Made by a program: the position numbers and the translations under genes. Of a stretch of 64,000 nt of DNA, positions 33,924 to 42,176 are shown in pieces. Origin of the DNA: CAG-390 sp964579135. GTDB taxonomy: Bacteria > Bacillota > Clostridia > Oscillospirales > CAG-272. The stretch's first letter is position 1; every line of letters starts with the position of its first letter. The notes under the pieces are model-generated. The model was given only the letters and a program-made list of their open reading frames with translations, did no database searches and had not been told where the DNA came from. The stretch covers positions 1 to 64,000 of the forward strand of contig CAZOFD010000003.1 of the NCBI GenBank assembly GCA_964579135.1, given 5' to 3'.

Positions 33924-34336
33924 TGTCGGCGGGGACGGAAACGCCGGATCTCGGCGGTATGGTAGCGAAACTTATGTCCGACCCCGCGCTCATCTCTCGG
34001 ATAGCGAACGTTGTCGGTATATCGCGCGAAGACGGACCGGCCGGCGAAAAGGCGTCTTTGGCGAGCGACGGCGAGACGGACGAAATCAAGCTGCCCGAGG
34101 GGGCGGAAACGGTGCTCGACAAGCCCGCTTCCGCGGATACCGCAGCAATGCTGACGGAGATACTCGGCGGCAAAGGGCGCGATGGGGGCGAGGCGGCGAA
34201 GCGACGTGCGCTTTTGACCGCGCTCAGACCGTATTGCAATGCGCATCGTCGGCAGACGATAGATCAACTGATAAAACTTTCCGCAGTGGGGAGCGCGGCG
34301 GGTATATTCGGCAGCGGAAAGGGGGGAGGCACTTAA
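33923..34336 (+). CDS. Unknown protein (three-gene set, second)
   Basis: 137 residues. N-terminal GGMVAKLMSDPALISRIANV suggests a helical segment, followed by an acidic low-complexity stretch and a basic helical C-terminus (LTALRPYCNAHRRQTIDQLI, then a Gly-rich tail). Start overlaps the previous stop as TAATG. Similar small proteins sit beside sporulation or coat genes in some Clostridia, but I cannot assign a role. Confidence 0.6.
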   Translation: MSAGTETPDLGGMVAKLMSDPALISRIANVVGISREDGPAGEKASLASDGETDEIKLPEGAETVLDKPASADTAAMLTEILGGKGRDGGEAAKRRALLTALRPYCNAHRRQTIDQLIKLSAVGSAAGIFGSGKGGGT

Positions 34337-34852
34337 ATGTATCGTCAGCAAAATCGGGCGCGTGAGGAGCGGGGTGTCGATCTGCCGAGAAATTACGGCG
34401 GGAACGCATTTATGCCTTTCCCCGAATCGGTGGGGTTCGCTCCGTTGCGAAGCGAGGCGGCGGGGCGGCACGGCGACGTCGAGACGGAAATCGCGAGCGA
34501 TAAAGACGCACTTCAAGCCGACGTGTTATACGGATGTCCGCGCGACGACGGTAACGGCGAGAGCGAAGAAAAAGTCTGCGCGGGGCGACGGTGCTGCGAC
34601 GGGGTAAAAAAAGGCGAGCTTGCGCTGCGGCGCGATTGCGACGGCGGTAGCCCCGAGTGCCTTTGCGAGGCACGGGGGCAATGCGGCGGGCGGGAGCGGC
34701 AAAAATCGCCGCACGGCGAAAAAGGATTGTTGTCTTCGGATTTCGGTATAGAGGAGATATTGCTTTTAGGGCTTGTCATATTGCTGTTTTCCGACGGGGG
34801 CGAACGAGACAACGAACTTATCGCGTGCCTTTTGCTGATATTGTTGCTTTAA
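34337..34852 (+). CDS. Unknown protein with hydrophobic C-terminus (three-gene set, third)
   Basis: 171 residues, beginning directly after the previous stop with GGGGGAGG upstream. Cys-rich, charged middle (VCAGRRCCDGVKKGEL, ECLCEARGQCGG) and a final ~35 residues FGIEEILLLGLVILLFSD ... ELIACLLLILLL made of two short hydrophobic helices. Short proteins ending EELLLIALILLLL are common in spore-forming Clostridia, often near coat genes; a sporulation link is a guess. Followed by a strong terminator. Confidence 0.6.
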   Translation: MYRQQNRAREERGVDLPRNYGGNAFMPFPESVGFAPLRSEAAGRHGDVETEIASDKDALQADVLYGCPRDDGNGESEEKVCAGRRCCDGVKKGELALRRDCDGGSPECLCEARGQCGGRERQKSPHGEKGLLSSDFGIEEILLLGLVILLFSDGGERDNELIACLLLILLL

Positions 34853-34894
34853 AGCCCGATGGCGGCGAGCGCGAATAGGCGGTAAGGCAAAACG

Positions 34895-34941
34895 AAAACG
34901 GCAGAGCACGGAAGCTTGGTGCTTCCGTGCTCTGCCGTTTT
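34895..34941. terminator. Strong bidirectional terminator
   Basis: Perfect 21-bp stem (34895-34915 with 34921-34941, core GGCAGAGCACGGAAGC), 5-nt loop, A and T runs on either side; serves the three-gene set and the convergent phosphate genes. Confidence 0.88.
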
Positions 34942-35006
34942 TTCGATCGCCTCGGCGGGTGTTTGGGGCGAAGGTCGGATCTTTCGGCGGAAAGGTCTTT
35001 CGGACG

Positions 35007-35627
35007 TTAGGTGTTCTTTAATACGATGAGCTCGAGCGCCTGCGCGGCACGTAGGCAGGCGCGGCGGCAGTTTTCGACTTCGGCGCAAACGATGGCTTCG
35101 GCGATAAGGTTTTCGGCGTCGGTCTCCGCCCTAAAGCTTGCGGCGAGTGCCGTCGGAAAATCGGCGTTTGAATCCGATGCGCATTTTCGCAGATCGCTTA
35201 GCTTTTCCCACAGGCGCGCGGGCTTTTTGAAGTTTTCGATCTCGCATACCGCGTCGTAAAGCGCTTGCGCGTGATGCGCGCTTGACGAGGCAAGCGCAAC
35301 GACGCCGTCCGTCGGGCGCCCGCGGCGGCAGGCAAAGATCGCGTTTGCAGCCCGCGCGGCGCAAACGGTCAGCTCGTGTGCCGATTGCGAAAGGCGAAGA
35401 ATGTCATCTTGATCTATCGGGGTTATAAATTCGCGCAAAAGCCCCTCGCTTATTTCGTTTGACAACGCGAGCGAGGAGCGCTCGGCGTCAATGAGCTCGT
35501 CGCGTTTTGCACACTTTTCGCCTTTGACGAAAGTCGCGGAGACGGTGTGCAGGTCGTCCGCCGCGCGAACGCAAATCGCATATTGCTTTTTTATAAGTTC
35601 GAAATAATCGACGTGTTTTTTCGGCAT
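35007..35627 (-). CDS. PhoU-like DUF47 phosphate transport accessory protein
   Basis: 206 residues, all-helical, with the DUF47 (PhoU-divergent) pattern: DYFELIKKQYAICVRAADDL at the N-terminus and FITPIDQDDILRLSQ in the middle, where the Ile-Asp-Asp element is typical. DUF47 proteins almost always accompany PiT transporters and are thought to regulate them. It lies 17 bp after the pit gene with GGGAGGAAC at its start, so the two are co-transcribed. Confidence 0.87.
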   Translation of the reverse strand: MPKKHVDYFELIKKQYAICVRAADDLHTVSATFVKGEKCAKRDELIDAERSSLALSNEISEGLLREFITPIDQDDILRLSQSAHELTVCAARAANAIFACRRGRPTDGVVALASSSAHHAQALYDAVCEIENFKKPARLWEKLSDLRKCASDSNADFPTALAASFRAETDAENLIAEAIVCAEVENCRRACLRAAQALELIVLKNT

Positions 35628-35643
35628 AGTACGTTCCTCCCGA

Positions 35644-36693
35644 TTATCGGAATATCGGCAAAAAGATTTTTGCTGTCACGAATCCGAGGATGCCGCAGCC
35701 GGGGAAAGTGAAGAGCCATGCAAGCACGAGCTCGCGCACCACCCCGAGGTCGACCGCTCCGACGCGCCTTGCCGCGCCGACACCCATAATGGCGGTCGTT
35801 TTCGTATGCGTCGTACTGACGGGCAGACCCGTGCACGAAGAGATCAAGAGGCATACAGCCGCGGCAAGGTCGGCTGCAAAACCTTGGTAAGGCTTAAGAC
35901 GGACCATATCCATTCCGACGGATTTGATTATTCGGTATCCTCCGACGGAAGTTCCGAGCGCGATAACGATCGAGCATAGGATCGGCAGCCAAAGAGGAAC
36001 GAAAAACTCTTCCGACTCCTGCGAGCCTTGCGCCATAGCGGCGGCAAGCAAGAAGATCGCCATAAATTTTTGACCGTCTTGCGCACCGTGCATAAAAGCG
36101 GAGGCGGCGCCGCCCGCTGTCTGCGCCGCGTCGAAAAACCTTTTGCTTTTGATGCGGTCGCGCGATCTGAAAACGGCGACCGTTAATTTCGAAAGGACAA
36201 AACCGAGCGAGGCGCCGAGCACGGTCGAGATCAGTATTCCGAAGCCGACTTTTGCCCATTCGGCTCCGTTTATGCCGTCAAAGCCGCCGTTTATCGCAAC
36301 GGAGGCGCCCGATATGCCGGCGATAAGCGCGTGGCTTTCGCTTGTCGGTATGCCGAAATACCACGCCGCGCTTGCCCAAACGACGATCGCCGTCATAGCG
36401 GCGCAAAGCGCAACGAGCGCCGAGTTCGAGTCGCCGCCGAAATCGGCAAGATTGTATATGGTAAAAGCGACGGACGAGTTGACGGCGGTCATTATCAAAA
36501 CGCCGAGGAAATTAAAAACGGCAGCCATAATTATCGCGCGTCGCACGCCGACGGCTCGAGTCGATACGCAGGTCGCTATCGCGTTCGGCGCGTCGGTCCA
36601 ACCGTTGACGAAGATAACGCCGAGCGTTAAAAGCGACGCGGCGACAAGCATAGGGCTTGACGAAAGTTGAAGTACAAAATCCGAGAGGCTCAT
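35644..36693 (-). CDS. pit: PiT-family inorganic phosphate transporter
   Basis: 349 residues with about ten hydrophobic segments. The PiT repeat signatures FVNGWTDAPNAIATCVSTRAV and, near the end, STTHTKTTAIMGVGAAR are present, as is GIPTSESHALIAG. It would import phosphate (as a metal-phosphate complex) driven by an ion gradient. GGAGGAAG lies upstream of the ATG. Co-transcribed with the DUF47 gene. At ~350 residues it is shorter than E. coli PitA but normal for the bacterial short form. Confidence 0.92.
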   Translation of the reverse strand: MSLSDFVLQLSSSPMLVAASLLTLGVIFVNGWTDAPNAIATCVSTRAVGVRRAIIMAAVFNFLGVLIMTAVNSSVAFTIYNLADFGGDSNSALVALCAAMTAIVVWASAAWYFGIPTSESHALIAGISGASVAINGGFDGINGAEWAKVGFGILISTVLGASLGFVLSKLTVAVFRSRDRIKSKRFFDAAQTAGGAASAFMHGAQDGQKFMAIFLLAAAMAQGSQESEEFFVPLWLPILCSIVIALGTSVGGYRIIKSVGMDMVRLKPYQGFAADLAAAVCLLISSCTGLPVSTTHTKTTAIMGVGAARRVGAVDLGVVRELVLAWLFTFPGCGILGFVTAKIFLPIFR

Positions 36694-36785
36694 CGACTTC
36701 CTCCGAGAGAGATTCTTTTCGGTAGGCGGTCGCGTGTTCGGCGCCGGTGCGCCGACGATATGCCGTGCTCGTTGTGCCCGCGGAG

Positions 36786-38099
36786 TTACAGAGTTTCTCC
36801 GTAAACGAACGTGCCGTCGGTTTTTTGCATCCGAACGGGAACGATATTGCCGCGCAGATCTTTGCCCGACGGAACTTTGACCTCGATAAACGAGCCCGTA
36901 TGACCGCAGGCAAACCCGTTCTTAAACGTTTCAAACAGCACGTTTTGCACCTGCCTTGAGGCGATTTCTTCCTCGAGCAGACGGCGTCGCACGTCGGCTT
37001 CGAGTTCGGCAAGTGCGGCGGCGCGGTGGCGCACGGTCTCCCCCGAGCAAACGGAGGGCAGATCCGCGGCGGGGGTGCCGCGCCGTGCGGAGTACGGGAA
37101 TATGTGCGCGGTTAAAAAACGTTCGTTGCGCAAAAAATCGTAAGTTTCGGCAAAATCTTCGTCCGTTTCCGTCGGGAAGCCGACGATAACGTCCGTTGTG
37201 AACATAACGCCGGGGATTGCCTCGCGCACCCTTTGCATAGCGGCCCTGGCTTGCTCGGCGTTGTACTTGCGGCGCATTGCGGCAAGCGTGCGCGACGAGC
37301 CGCTTTGCAGTGAGATATGAAAGTGCGGAGCGAGCGCGGAAAGGGGCTTTATCTTGTCGACGAATTCCTTTGTAAACAGCGACGGGTCGAGAGAGCCGAG
37401 GCGGATTCTGCACCCGTCGGCGATCTCGTTTGCCCGCGTCAGCAGGTCGCCGAGGTCGGTTTGCCCGAGGTCTCGACCGTACGAGGCGGTCTCGATTCCC
37501 GTAAGCACGATCTCGCGCACCCCCGCGTTTATAAAGCCGCGCATTTCCGCCAAAACGTCTTCGGGAGCTTTGGAGCGGACTTTCCCGCGTGCGGCGGGTA
37601 TGGCACAATACGAGCAACGGTTTTCGCAACCGTCCTCTATCTTTATATATACCCTTATTCGCGGAAAACATTCAAGTTTCATCGGCTCGAAAGGAACGTT
37701 TTCAAGCGATGTCGGCAAAAATATACGTTCGGTTTCGCCTCCGATAAGGCGGCAGACGGCATCCGCGCAGGCGAGTTTCGCGCCGTTTCCGCAAACGGCG
37801 CGAACTCCGTCGATCGCGGCTATCTCGTTACCGTGACTTTGCGCGGTGCAACCGGTAACGACTATCGGAGCTGCGAGATTCATCGCGTGCAAACGACGAA
37901 TGGCTTGCCGCGATTTTCTGTCGGCTTCGGCTGTGACCGTGCAGGTGTTTACGACGAACGCGCAACAGTCTTCGCTCGGCGTGCCGACGATAAGACCGCG
38001 ACGCTCGAGCTCTTCGGCTATGGCTTCGCTTTCGTACTGATTGACTTTACAGCCGAGCGTTAATATGCCCACTCGGCGCGGCGAAAATTTTTCTTCCAT
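36786..38099 (-). CDS. mtaB: tRNA (t6A37) methylthiotransferase MtaB
   Basis: 437 residues, the standard length. Three N-terminal cluster cysteines (C17 in TLGCKVNQYESE, C53 in NTCTVT, C84 in VTGCTAQ), the radical-SAM CxxxCxxC (C158, C162, C165 in EDGCENRCSYCAIP), and a C-terminal TRAM-like domain are all seen. It adds a methylthio group to t6A37 of ANN-decoding tRNAs using two [4Fe-4S] clusters. GCKVNQYE separates it from MiaB and RimO. Transcribed alone and divergent from upp. Confidence 0.93.
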   Translation of the reverse strand: MEEKFSPRRVGILTLGCKVNQYESEAIAEELERRGLIVGTPSEDCCAFVVNTCTVTAEADRKSRQAIRRLHAMNLAAPIVVTGCTAQSHGNEIAAIDGVRAVCGNGAKLACADAVCRLIGGETERIFLPTSLENVPFEPMKLECFPRIRVYIKIEDGCENRCSYCAIPAARGKVRSKAPEDVLAEMRGFINAGVREIVLTGIETASYGRDLGQTDLGDLLTRANEIADGCRIRLGSLDPSLFTKEFVDKIKPLSALAPHFHISLQSGSSRTLAAMRRKYNAEQARAAMQRVREAIPGVMFTTDVIVGFPTETDEDFAETYDFLRNERFLTAHIFPYSARRGTPAADLPSVCSGETVRHRAAALAELEADVRRRLLEEEIASRQVQNVLFETFKNGFACGHTGSFIEVKVPSGKDLRGNIVPVRMQKTDGTFVYGETL

Positions 38100-38190
38100 A
38101 AAAAATATATAGCTCCGTTTGAATATTTAGGGAGATGCCGGCGGAATTTCCCGCGGTTTGCGTCGGCAATGCGTTGTCGAATCGCGAATA

Positions 38191-38219
38191 ATTTTATCAT
38201 AATACGCCGAAAAAGTAAA
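38191..38219 (-). promoter_or_regulatory. Probable mtaB promoter
   Basis: On the minus strand TTTACT (38214-38219), 17-bp spacer, TAAAAT (38191-38196), ~90 bp upstream of mtaB. Confidence 0.55.
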
Positions 38220-38246
38220 GAGCATAATATTTTTTTGCAAAAAGGG

Positions 38247-38275
38247 TTGAAAAAGGGGCGTGGCGGGAGTATAAT
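38247..38275 (+). promoter_or_regulatory. upp promoter
   Basis: TTGAAA (38247-38252), 17-bp spacer, TATAAT (38270-38275). About 100 nt of leader precede the upp start; no clear attenuator was found in it. Confidence 0.72.
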
Positions 38276-38381
38276 TTAATGGAACGAATGCTCTGTGCGC
38301 GCCGAGCCGATAGGCAAGATATTTGCGTCAGGGCTTTTTTGACAGCATAATATCAAGGAACGAAAAAGGAGAACGGGTCAG

Positions 38382-39011
38382 ATGAGCACACTTCACATTG
38401 CGGATCACCCTCTTATCGCACACAAGCTTTCCATTATGAGAAATAAAAAAACCGGCTCCAAGGATTTTCGCGAGCTTTTGGACGAGATCGCAATGCTTAT
38501 GGGGTACGAACTTACGCGTGACCTTCCCACCGAGGACGTCGTTATAGAAACTCCCATCTGCAAGATGACGGCGAAAAAAATAGCCGGCAAAAAACTTGCC
38601 ATAGTTCCGATACTTCGCGCGGGTCTCGGTATGGTGGACGGGCTGCACAGGCTTGTCCCCGTTGCGAAAGTAGGGCACATAGGTCTTTATCGCGACCCCG
38701 AAACGCACAAACCCGTGGAGTATTATTGCAAACTCCCCTCCGATATAGAGAGCAGAATGACCATCCTCGTCGACCCTATGCTCGCGACCGGCGGCTCTGC
38801 CATTGACGCGCTCGATCTTTTGAAGCGCAACGGATGCACCAATATCCGTTTTATGGCGCTTGTTGCGGCTCCCGAGGGAGTGGCTGCGCTGCAAGAGGCG
38901 CACCCCGACGTCGATATATACGTTGCCGCGCTTGACGAAAAGCTCAACGAGCACGCGTACATCGTTCCCGGTCTCGGGGACGCCGGCGACAGGATCTTCG
39001 GTACGAAATAA
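38382..39011 (+). CDS. upp: Uracil phosphoribosyltransferase
   Basis: 209 residues, full length, with AAAAAGGAGAAC upstream. The PRPP loop VDPMLATGGSAIDALDLL and C-terminal GLGDAGDRIFGTK uracil-site motif are exact for UPRTase. It salvages uracil to UMP. Single gene with its own promoter and terminator. Confidence 0.96.
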   Translation: MSTLHIADHPLIAHKLSIMRNKKTGSKDFRELLDEIAMLMGYELTRDLPTEDVVIETPICKMTAKKIAGKKLAIVPILRAGLGMVDGLHRLVPVAKVGHIGLYRDPETHKPVEYYCKLPSDIESRMTILVDPMLATGGSAIDALDLLKRNGCTNIRFMALVAAPEGVAALQEAHPDVDIYVAALDEKLNEHAYIVPGLGDAGDRIFGTK

Positions 39012-39027
39012 CGGTTTGCCAAAACAA

Positions 39028-39064
39028 GGGCGGCAGAGACGGTTGTGCGGTCTGCCGCCCTTTT
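39028..39064 (+). terminator. Terminator after upp
   Basis: 10-bp stem GGGCGGCAGA (39028-39037) with 39051-39060, followed by TTTT. The next start codon is only 24 bp downstream, so read-through may feed the RluA gene. Confidence 0.8.
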
Positions 39065-39087
39065 CAAACGATAAAACGGTAAATGCA

Positions 39088-40047
39088 ATGAGAACGTTAT
39101 ATATTGCGAAAAACGACGCCGGTCAACGGCTCGACAAATTTCTCACCAAGGCTGTGCGCGGTCTGCCGCAGTCTATGATGTACAAATTTATAAGAACGAA
39201 AAAGATCAAACTCAACCGCCGTCGCGCCGAGCCTTCGGTTATGCTTAACGAGGGGGATGAGATACAGCTTTTTATACGCGACGACTTTTTTGCCTCGCCC
39301 GAGGAGGACGATCTTGCAATCGAGCGTATAGAGCCCAAGATCAGACCGGTATACGAGGACGAAAACGTTATCGTGCTCAACAAGCGGCAGGGGGTGCTCG
39401 TGCACGCCGACGACGAGGGGCGCGACAACACTTTGCTTATGCACCTTAAGGCATATCTTTACAAAAAAGGCGAGTACGACCCGCGGCGAGAGCAATCTTT
39501 CGCACCTGCGCTGTGCAACCGCATAGACAGAAATACGGGCGGTATGGTGATAGCCGCGAAAAACGCGTCGGCTCTGAGGGATATGAACGAGCGCATAAGG
39601 ACGGGGCAGGTCTCGAAGTATTATCTTTGCGCCGTTCACGGCGATATGCCGAAAGCGGCGGATCGCCTTACGGCATATCTTGTAAAAGACCGGAACACAA
39701 ACACCGTCGGCGTTTTCGATTCGCCCGTTAAGGGGGGCAAGACCGTGATAACGGCATATCGTGTGCTTGCCCGTCGCAACGGCGCAAGTTTGCTCGAGGT
39801 CGAGCTTGTGACAGGCAGGACGCACCAGATACGCGCGCATATGGCGCATATCGGGCATCCGCTTCTCGGCGACGGCAAATACGGCGTCAATAAAGCCGAC
39901 AGGGCGAACGGGTACAAATATCAGGCGCTTTACTCATACAGATTGCGCTTCGATTTCGAGAAAAACGGCGGGGTGCTCGATTATCTCGCCGGCAAAGAAC
40001 TCGTTTTGCCGAAAGACGAGGTCTGGTTTTGCCGTGATTTCGAGTGA
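39088..40047 (+). CDS. RluA-family pseudouridine synthase
   Basis: 319 residues from the ATG at 39088; the longer upstream frame overlaps upp and lacks homology. N-terminal S4 RNA-binding domain (QRLDKFLTKAVRGLPQSMMY), then the catalytic motif NRIDRNTGG with Asp147, and later GRTHQIRAHMAHIGHPLLGD. It converts uridine to pseudouridine in rRNA or tRNA; RluC/RluD-type specificity cannot be settled from sequence. No dedicated promoter was found between upp and this gene. Confidence 0.92.
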   Translation: MRTLYIAKNDAGQRLDKFLTKAVRGLPQSMMYKFIRTKKIKLNRRRAEPSVMLNEGDEIQLFIRDDFFASPEEDDLAIERIEPKIRPVYEDENVIVLNKRQGVLVHADDEGRDNTLLMHLKAYLYKKGEYDPRREQSFAPALCNRIDRNTGGMVIAAKNASALRDMNERIRTGQVSKYYLCAVHGDMPKAADRLTAYLVKDRNTNTVGVFDSPVKGGKTVITAYRVLARRNGASLLEVELVTGRTHQIRAHMAHIGHPLLGDGKYGVNKADRANGYKYQALYSYRLRFDFEKNGGVLDYLAGKELVLPKDEVWFCRDFE

Positions 40048-40110
40048 TACCGCTGTACTTTATACGATAGCTGCCGAAAAAACGGTTTCGATTTGTTTGC
40101 GGGGGGGAAA

Positions 40111-41970
40111 GTGAAAAAGGATCGCTTAGAAAAAACGTCTCCGTCGGTTGTGGCGACAGATTCGGCGCGGGGTGCCGTATCTATGAGGCAAAAAGCGGCG
40201 GCGTTTGCCCGAGTCGCAATATTTCCGCGCGGTTTTGCGCAAAGGGCTGCGTATTGTGCGGCGTCCGGGGTCACTCTTGGGCTCACGGTCGTTTTTCCGT
40301 CCGTCATCGGCTCGATAATCGAGTGGTTAGCCCCCATTCCCGCCGCGCTTGCGCTTTTTTCGTATACCGATTTTGCTAATTGCCGAGTTGTCGGTCGCAC
40401 AAAAGGCGCGCCGAGCGCGAACGGTGACTTTTCGTCGGGCGAGACCCGTCGGGGCGGCGTGCGCGAGGTGCGGAGGCGAAAAAACGGTGCGCCTGCTCTC
40501 GGCGGCGCGTACTCTTACGGACTGGCGTTCTTTTTGCCGCTTTATTTAACGATCTATCATTGGTTTTTATCGATGTATCCGCTCGACTTTGCGGGGCTCG
40601 GCAATGCCGCGTCGCTTTTCGTCGTACTTTTGGCGTGGTGCGGTCTTTCGCTTCTCGCTTCGGTGTCGGGCGCGTTCGTTTTTTGGGGATTTGCCGTTTT
40701 TCGCCGCATTTGCGACGGCAGGCAATATCTGCTCCCCCCGGCGGCAGGCGTGGCGTATGCGATATTCGAGTGGGCGCAGAATTTCGGTACGGGCGGAGTG
40801 CCGTGGTGCCGCCTCGCAATGGGGCAGATCAACGGCGGGATTTCGCTCGGGGCACGCTCGTCTGCGGTGCTCGGATCGTATTTCGTTGCTTTTTGTATCG
40901 TGTGCGCTTCGTTTTACGCCGCGCTCGCGCTGAGGTCGATTTTTGAGGTAGACGCGGATAACGAGGCGGCACGCGGCGAGAAAAACGCGCACGGCGCACG
41001 GCGCACGGCGCACGTGCGGCACGCGGCGATTGCCTGCCTTGCGACGGTGTTTGCCGACCTTTTGCTCGGGCTTTGCGCGATCGTTTTCGCGCCGACTTCC
41101 GAGGCAACGCTTTGTGCGGCGGCGCTTCAGGTCAACGTTTCGTCGGCGGAAAAATGGTCCGAGGATTCCGACGACCTTGATATTTGCATAGAACTTGTGG
41201 GCGAGGCGGCGTCCCGCGGGGCGGATTTGGCCCTTTTGCCGGAGACCGCGTTGCCATACGACATCGAGTGCGGCGACTCGCTTGACCTTTGCCTTTGCGC
41301 CCTGTCGCAAAAGTATGATATAGCTTTGGTCGTCGGCTGCTTTGAAACTGTCGACGACGGTAAATTCAACGCTTTGCGCTTTTACGAAAACGGGGAATAC
41401 GCGGGATCTTATTATAAAAGGCATCTTGTGCCTTTCGGGGAGTACGTTCCGTGGCGAGAGCTTGTCTGCACGCTCGTGCCCGCTTTGTCGGAGATATCGA
41501 TGCTCGACGATGACGTAACGCCCGGCGACGGGGCGCAAAACGTTTTCGTTTGCGGTGCGGAGTTCGGTGCGCTTATCTGTTTTGATTCGATATATGCTTC
41601 GGCAGCGCGAGAGAGCGCGAACGAGGGCGCCGAGTTGCTTTTCGTTTCGACAAACGATTCGTGGTTTCGCACGTCGCGTGCGCTCGATATGCACCTCACG
41701 CAAGCGCGTTTGCGCGCGATAGAATGCGGTCGCGACGTTTTGCGTGCGGCAAACACCGGGATAAGCGCTATAATAAGCGCCGACGGCAACGTTTCCGTCT
41801 CCGTTCCGGTCGACGAACGCGGCATTGCTTTTGGCGAGGTGTCCGTTTATTCCTCGAGAACGCCGTATACCGTTATAGGCGACGCTTTCGTTTATATCGC
41901 GCTCGCTTTCTATCTTGCGCTCGCTCTCTTTTTCGTTTGCCGTCGCGCTCGCCGAGTGCAAAGCGGATAG
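40111..41970 (+). CDS. lnt: Apolipoprotein N-acyltransferase (Lnt)-like protein
   Basis: About 619 residues from the GTG at 40111; TTG 40093 and ATG 40183 are alternatives and the start is unsure. N-terminal hydrophobic segments are followed by a carbon-nitrogen hydrolase domain with catalytic Glu378 (LPETALP), Lys436 (YYKRHLVPFGEY) and Cys490 (ICFDSIY), spaced much as in E. coli Lnt, plus a final membrane helix. It would N-acylate the lipoprotein Cys. Odd points: a basic, low-complexity insert after the first helices (about residues 90-130) and another near 282-306. Lnt is standard in diderms and less usual in Firmicutes. A large lipoprotein gene follows. Confidence 0.82.
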   Translation: MKKDRLEKTSPSVVATDSARGAVSMRQKAAAFARVAIFPRGFAQRAAYCAASGVTLGLTVVFPSVIGSIIEWLAPIPAALALFSYTDFANCRVVGRTKGAPSANGDFSSGETRRGGVREVRRRKNGAPALGGAYSYGLAFFLPLYLTIYHWFLSMYPLDFAGLGNAASLFVVLLAWCGLSLLASVSGAFVFWGFAVFRRICDGRQYLLPPAAGVAYAIFEWAQNFGTGGVPWCRLAMGQINGGISLGARSSAVLGSYFVAFCIVCASFYAALALRSIFEVDADNEAARGEKNAHGARRTAHVRHAAIACLATVFADLLLGLCAIVFAPTSEATLCAAALQVNVSSAEKWSEDSDDLDICIELVGEAASRGADLALLPETALPYDIECGDSLDLCLCALSQKYDIALVVGCFETVDDGKFNALRFYENGEYAGSYYKRHLVPFGEYVPWRELVCTLVPALSEISMLDDDVTPGDGAQNVFVCGAEFGALICFDSIYASAARESANEGAELLFVSTNDSWFRTSRALDMHLTQARLRAIECGRDVLRAANTGISAIISADGNVSVSVPVDERGIAFGEVSVYSSRTPYTVIGDAFVYIALAFYLALALFFVCRRARRVQSG

Positions 41971-42018
41971 CGCTCGGGGAGATATCGGCGTATTTGTTAT
42001 AATATGATAATAGAGGAA

Positions 42019-42056
42019 ACAATTCGCTTCGAATTACGGGGCGAATTGTCTTTTTT
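42019..42056 (+). terminator. Terminator after the Lnt-like gene
   Basis: 9-bp stem ACAATTCGC (42019-42027) with 42041-42049, then a run of T. Confidence 0.8.
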
Positions 42057-42059
42057 GTA

Positions 42060-42088
42060 TTGACAAATGCTCGCGAAATGATTATATT
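42060..42088 (+). promoter_or_regulatory. Promoter of the large lipoprotein gene
   Basis: TTGACA (42060-42065), 17-bp spacer, TATATT (42083-42088), directly after the preceding terminator. Confidence 0.72.
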
Positions 42089-42176
42089 TAAAGTATAAGT
42101 TGTGTTTCTTCGTTCGTTTTTCGCCGTCTGTGGGGAGCGAAACGGGGAAATACGCAATACTGTATTAAGAAAGGCT

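Noticed and set aside
40567..41961. 464-residue minus-strand frame opposite the Lnt-like gene
   Set aside because: Shadow; rich in Arg and His as expected from reverse reading of a GC-rich gene.
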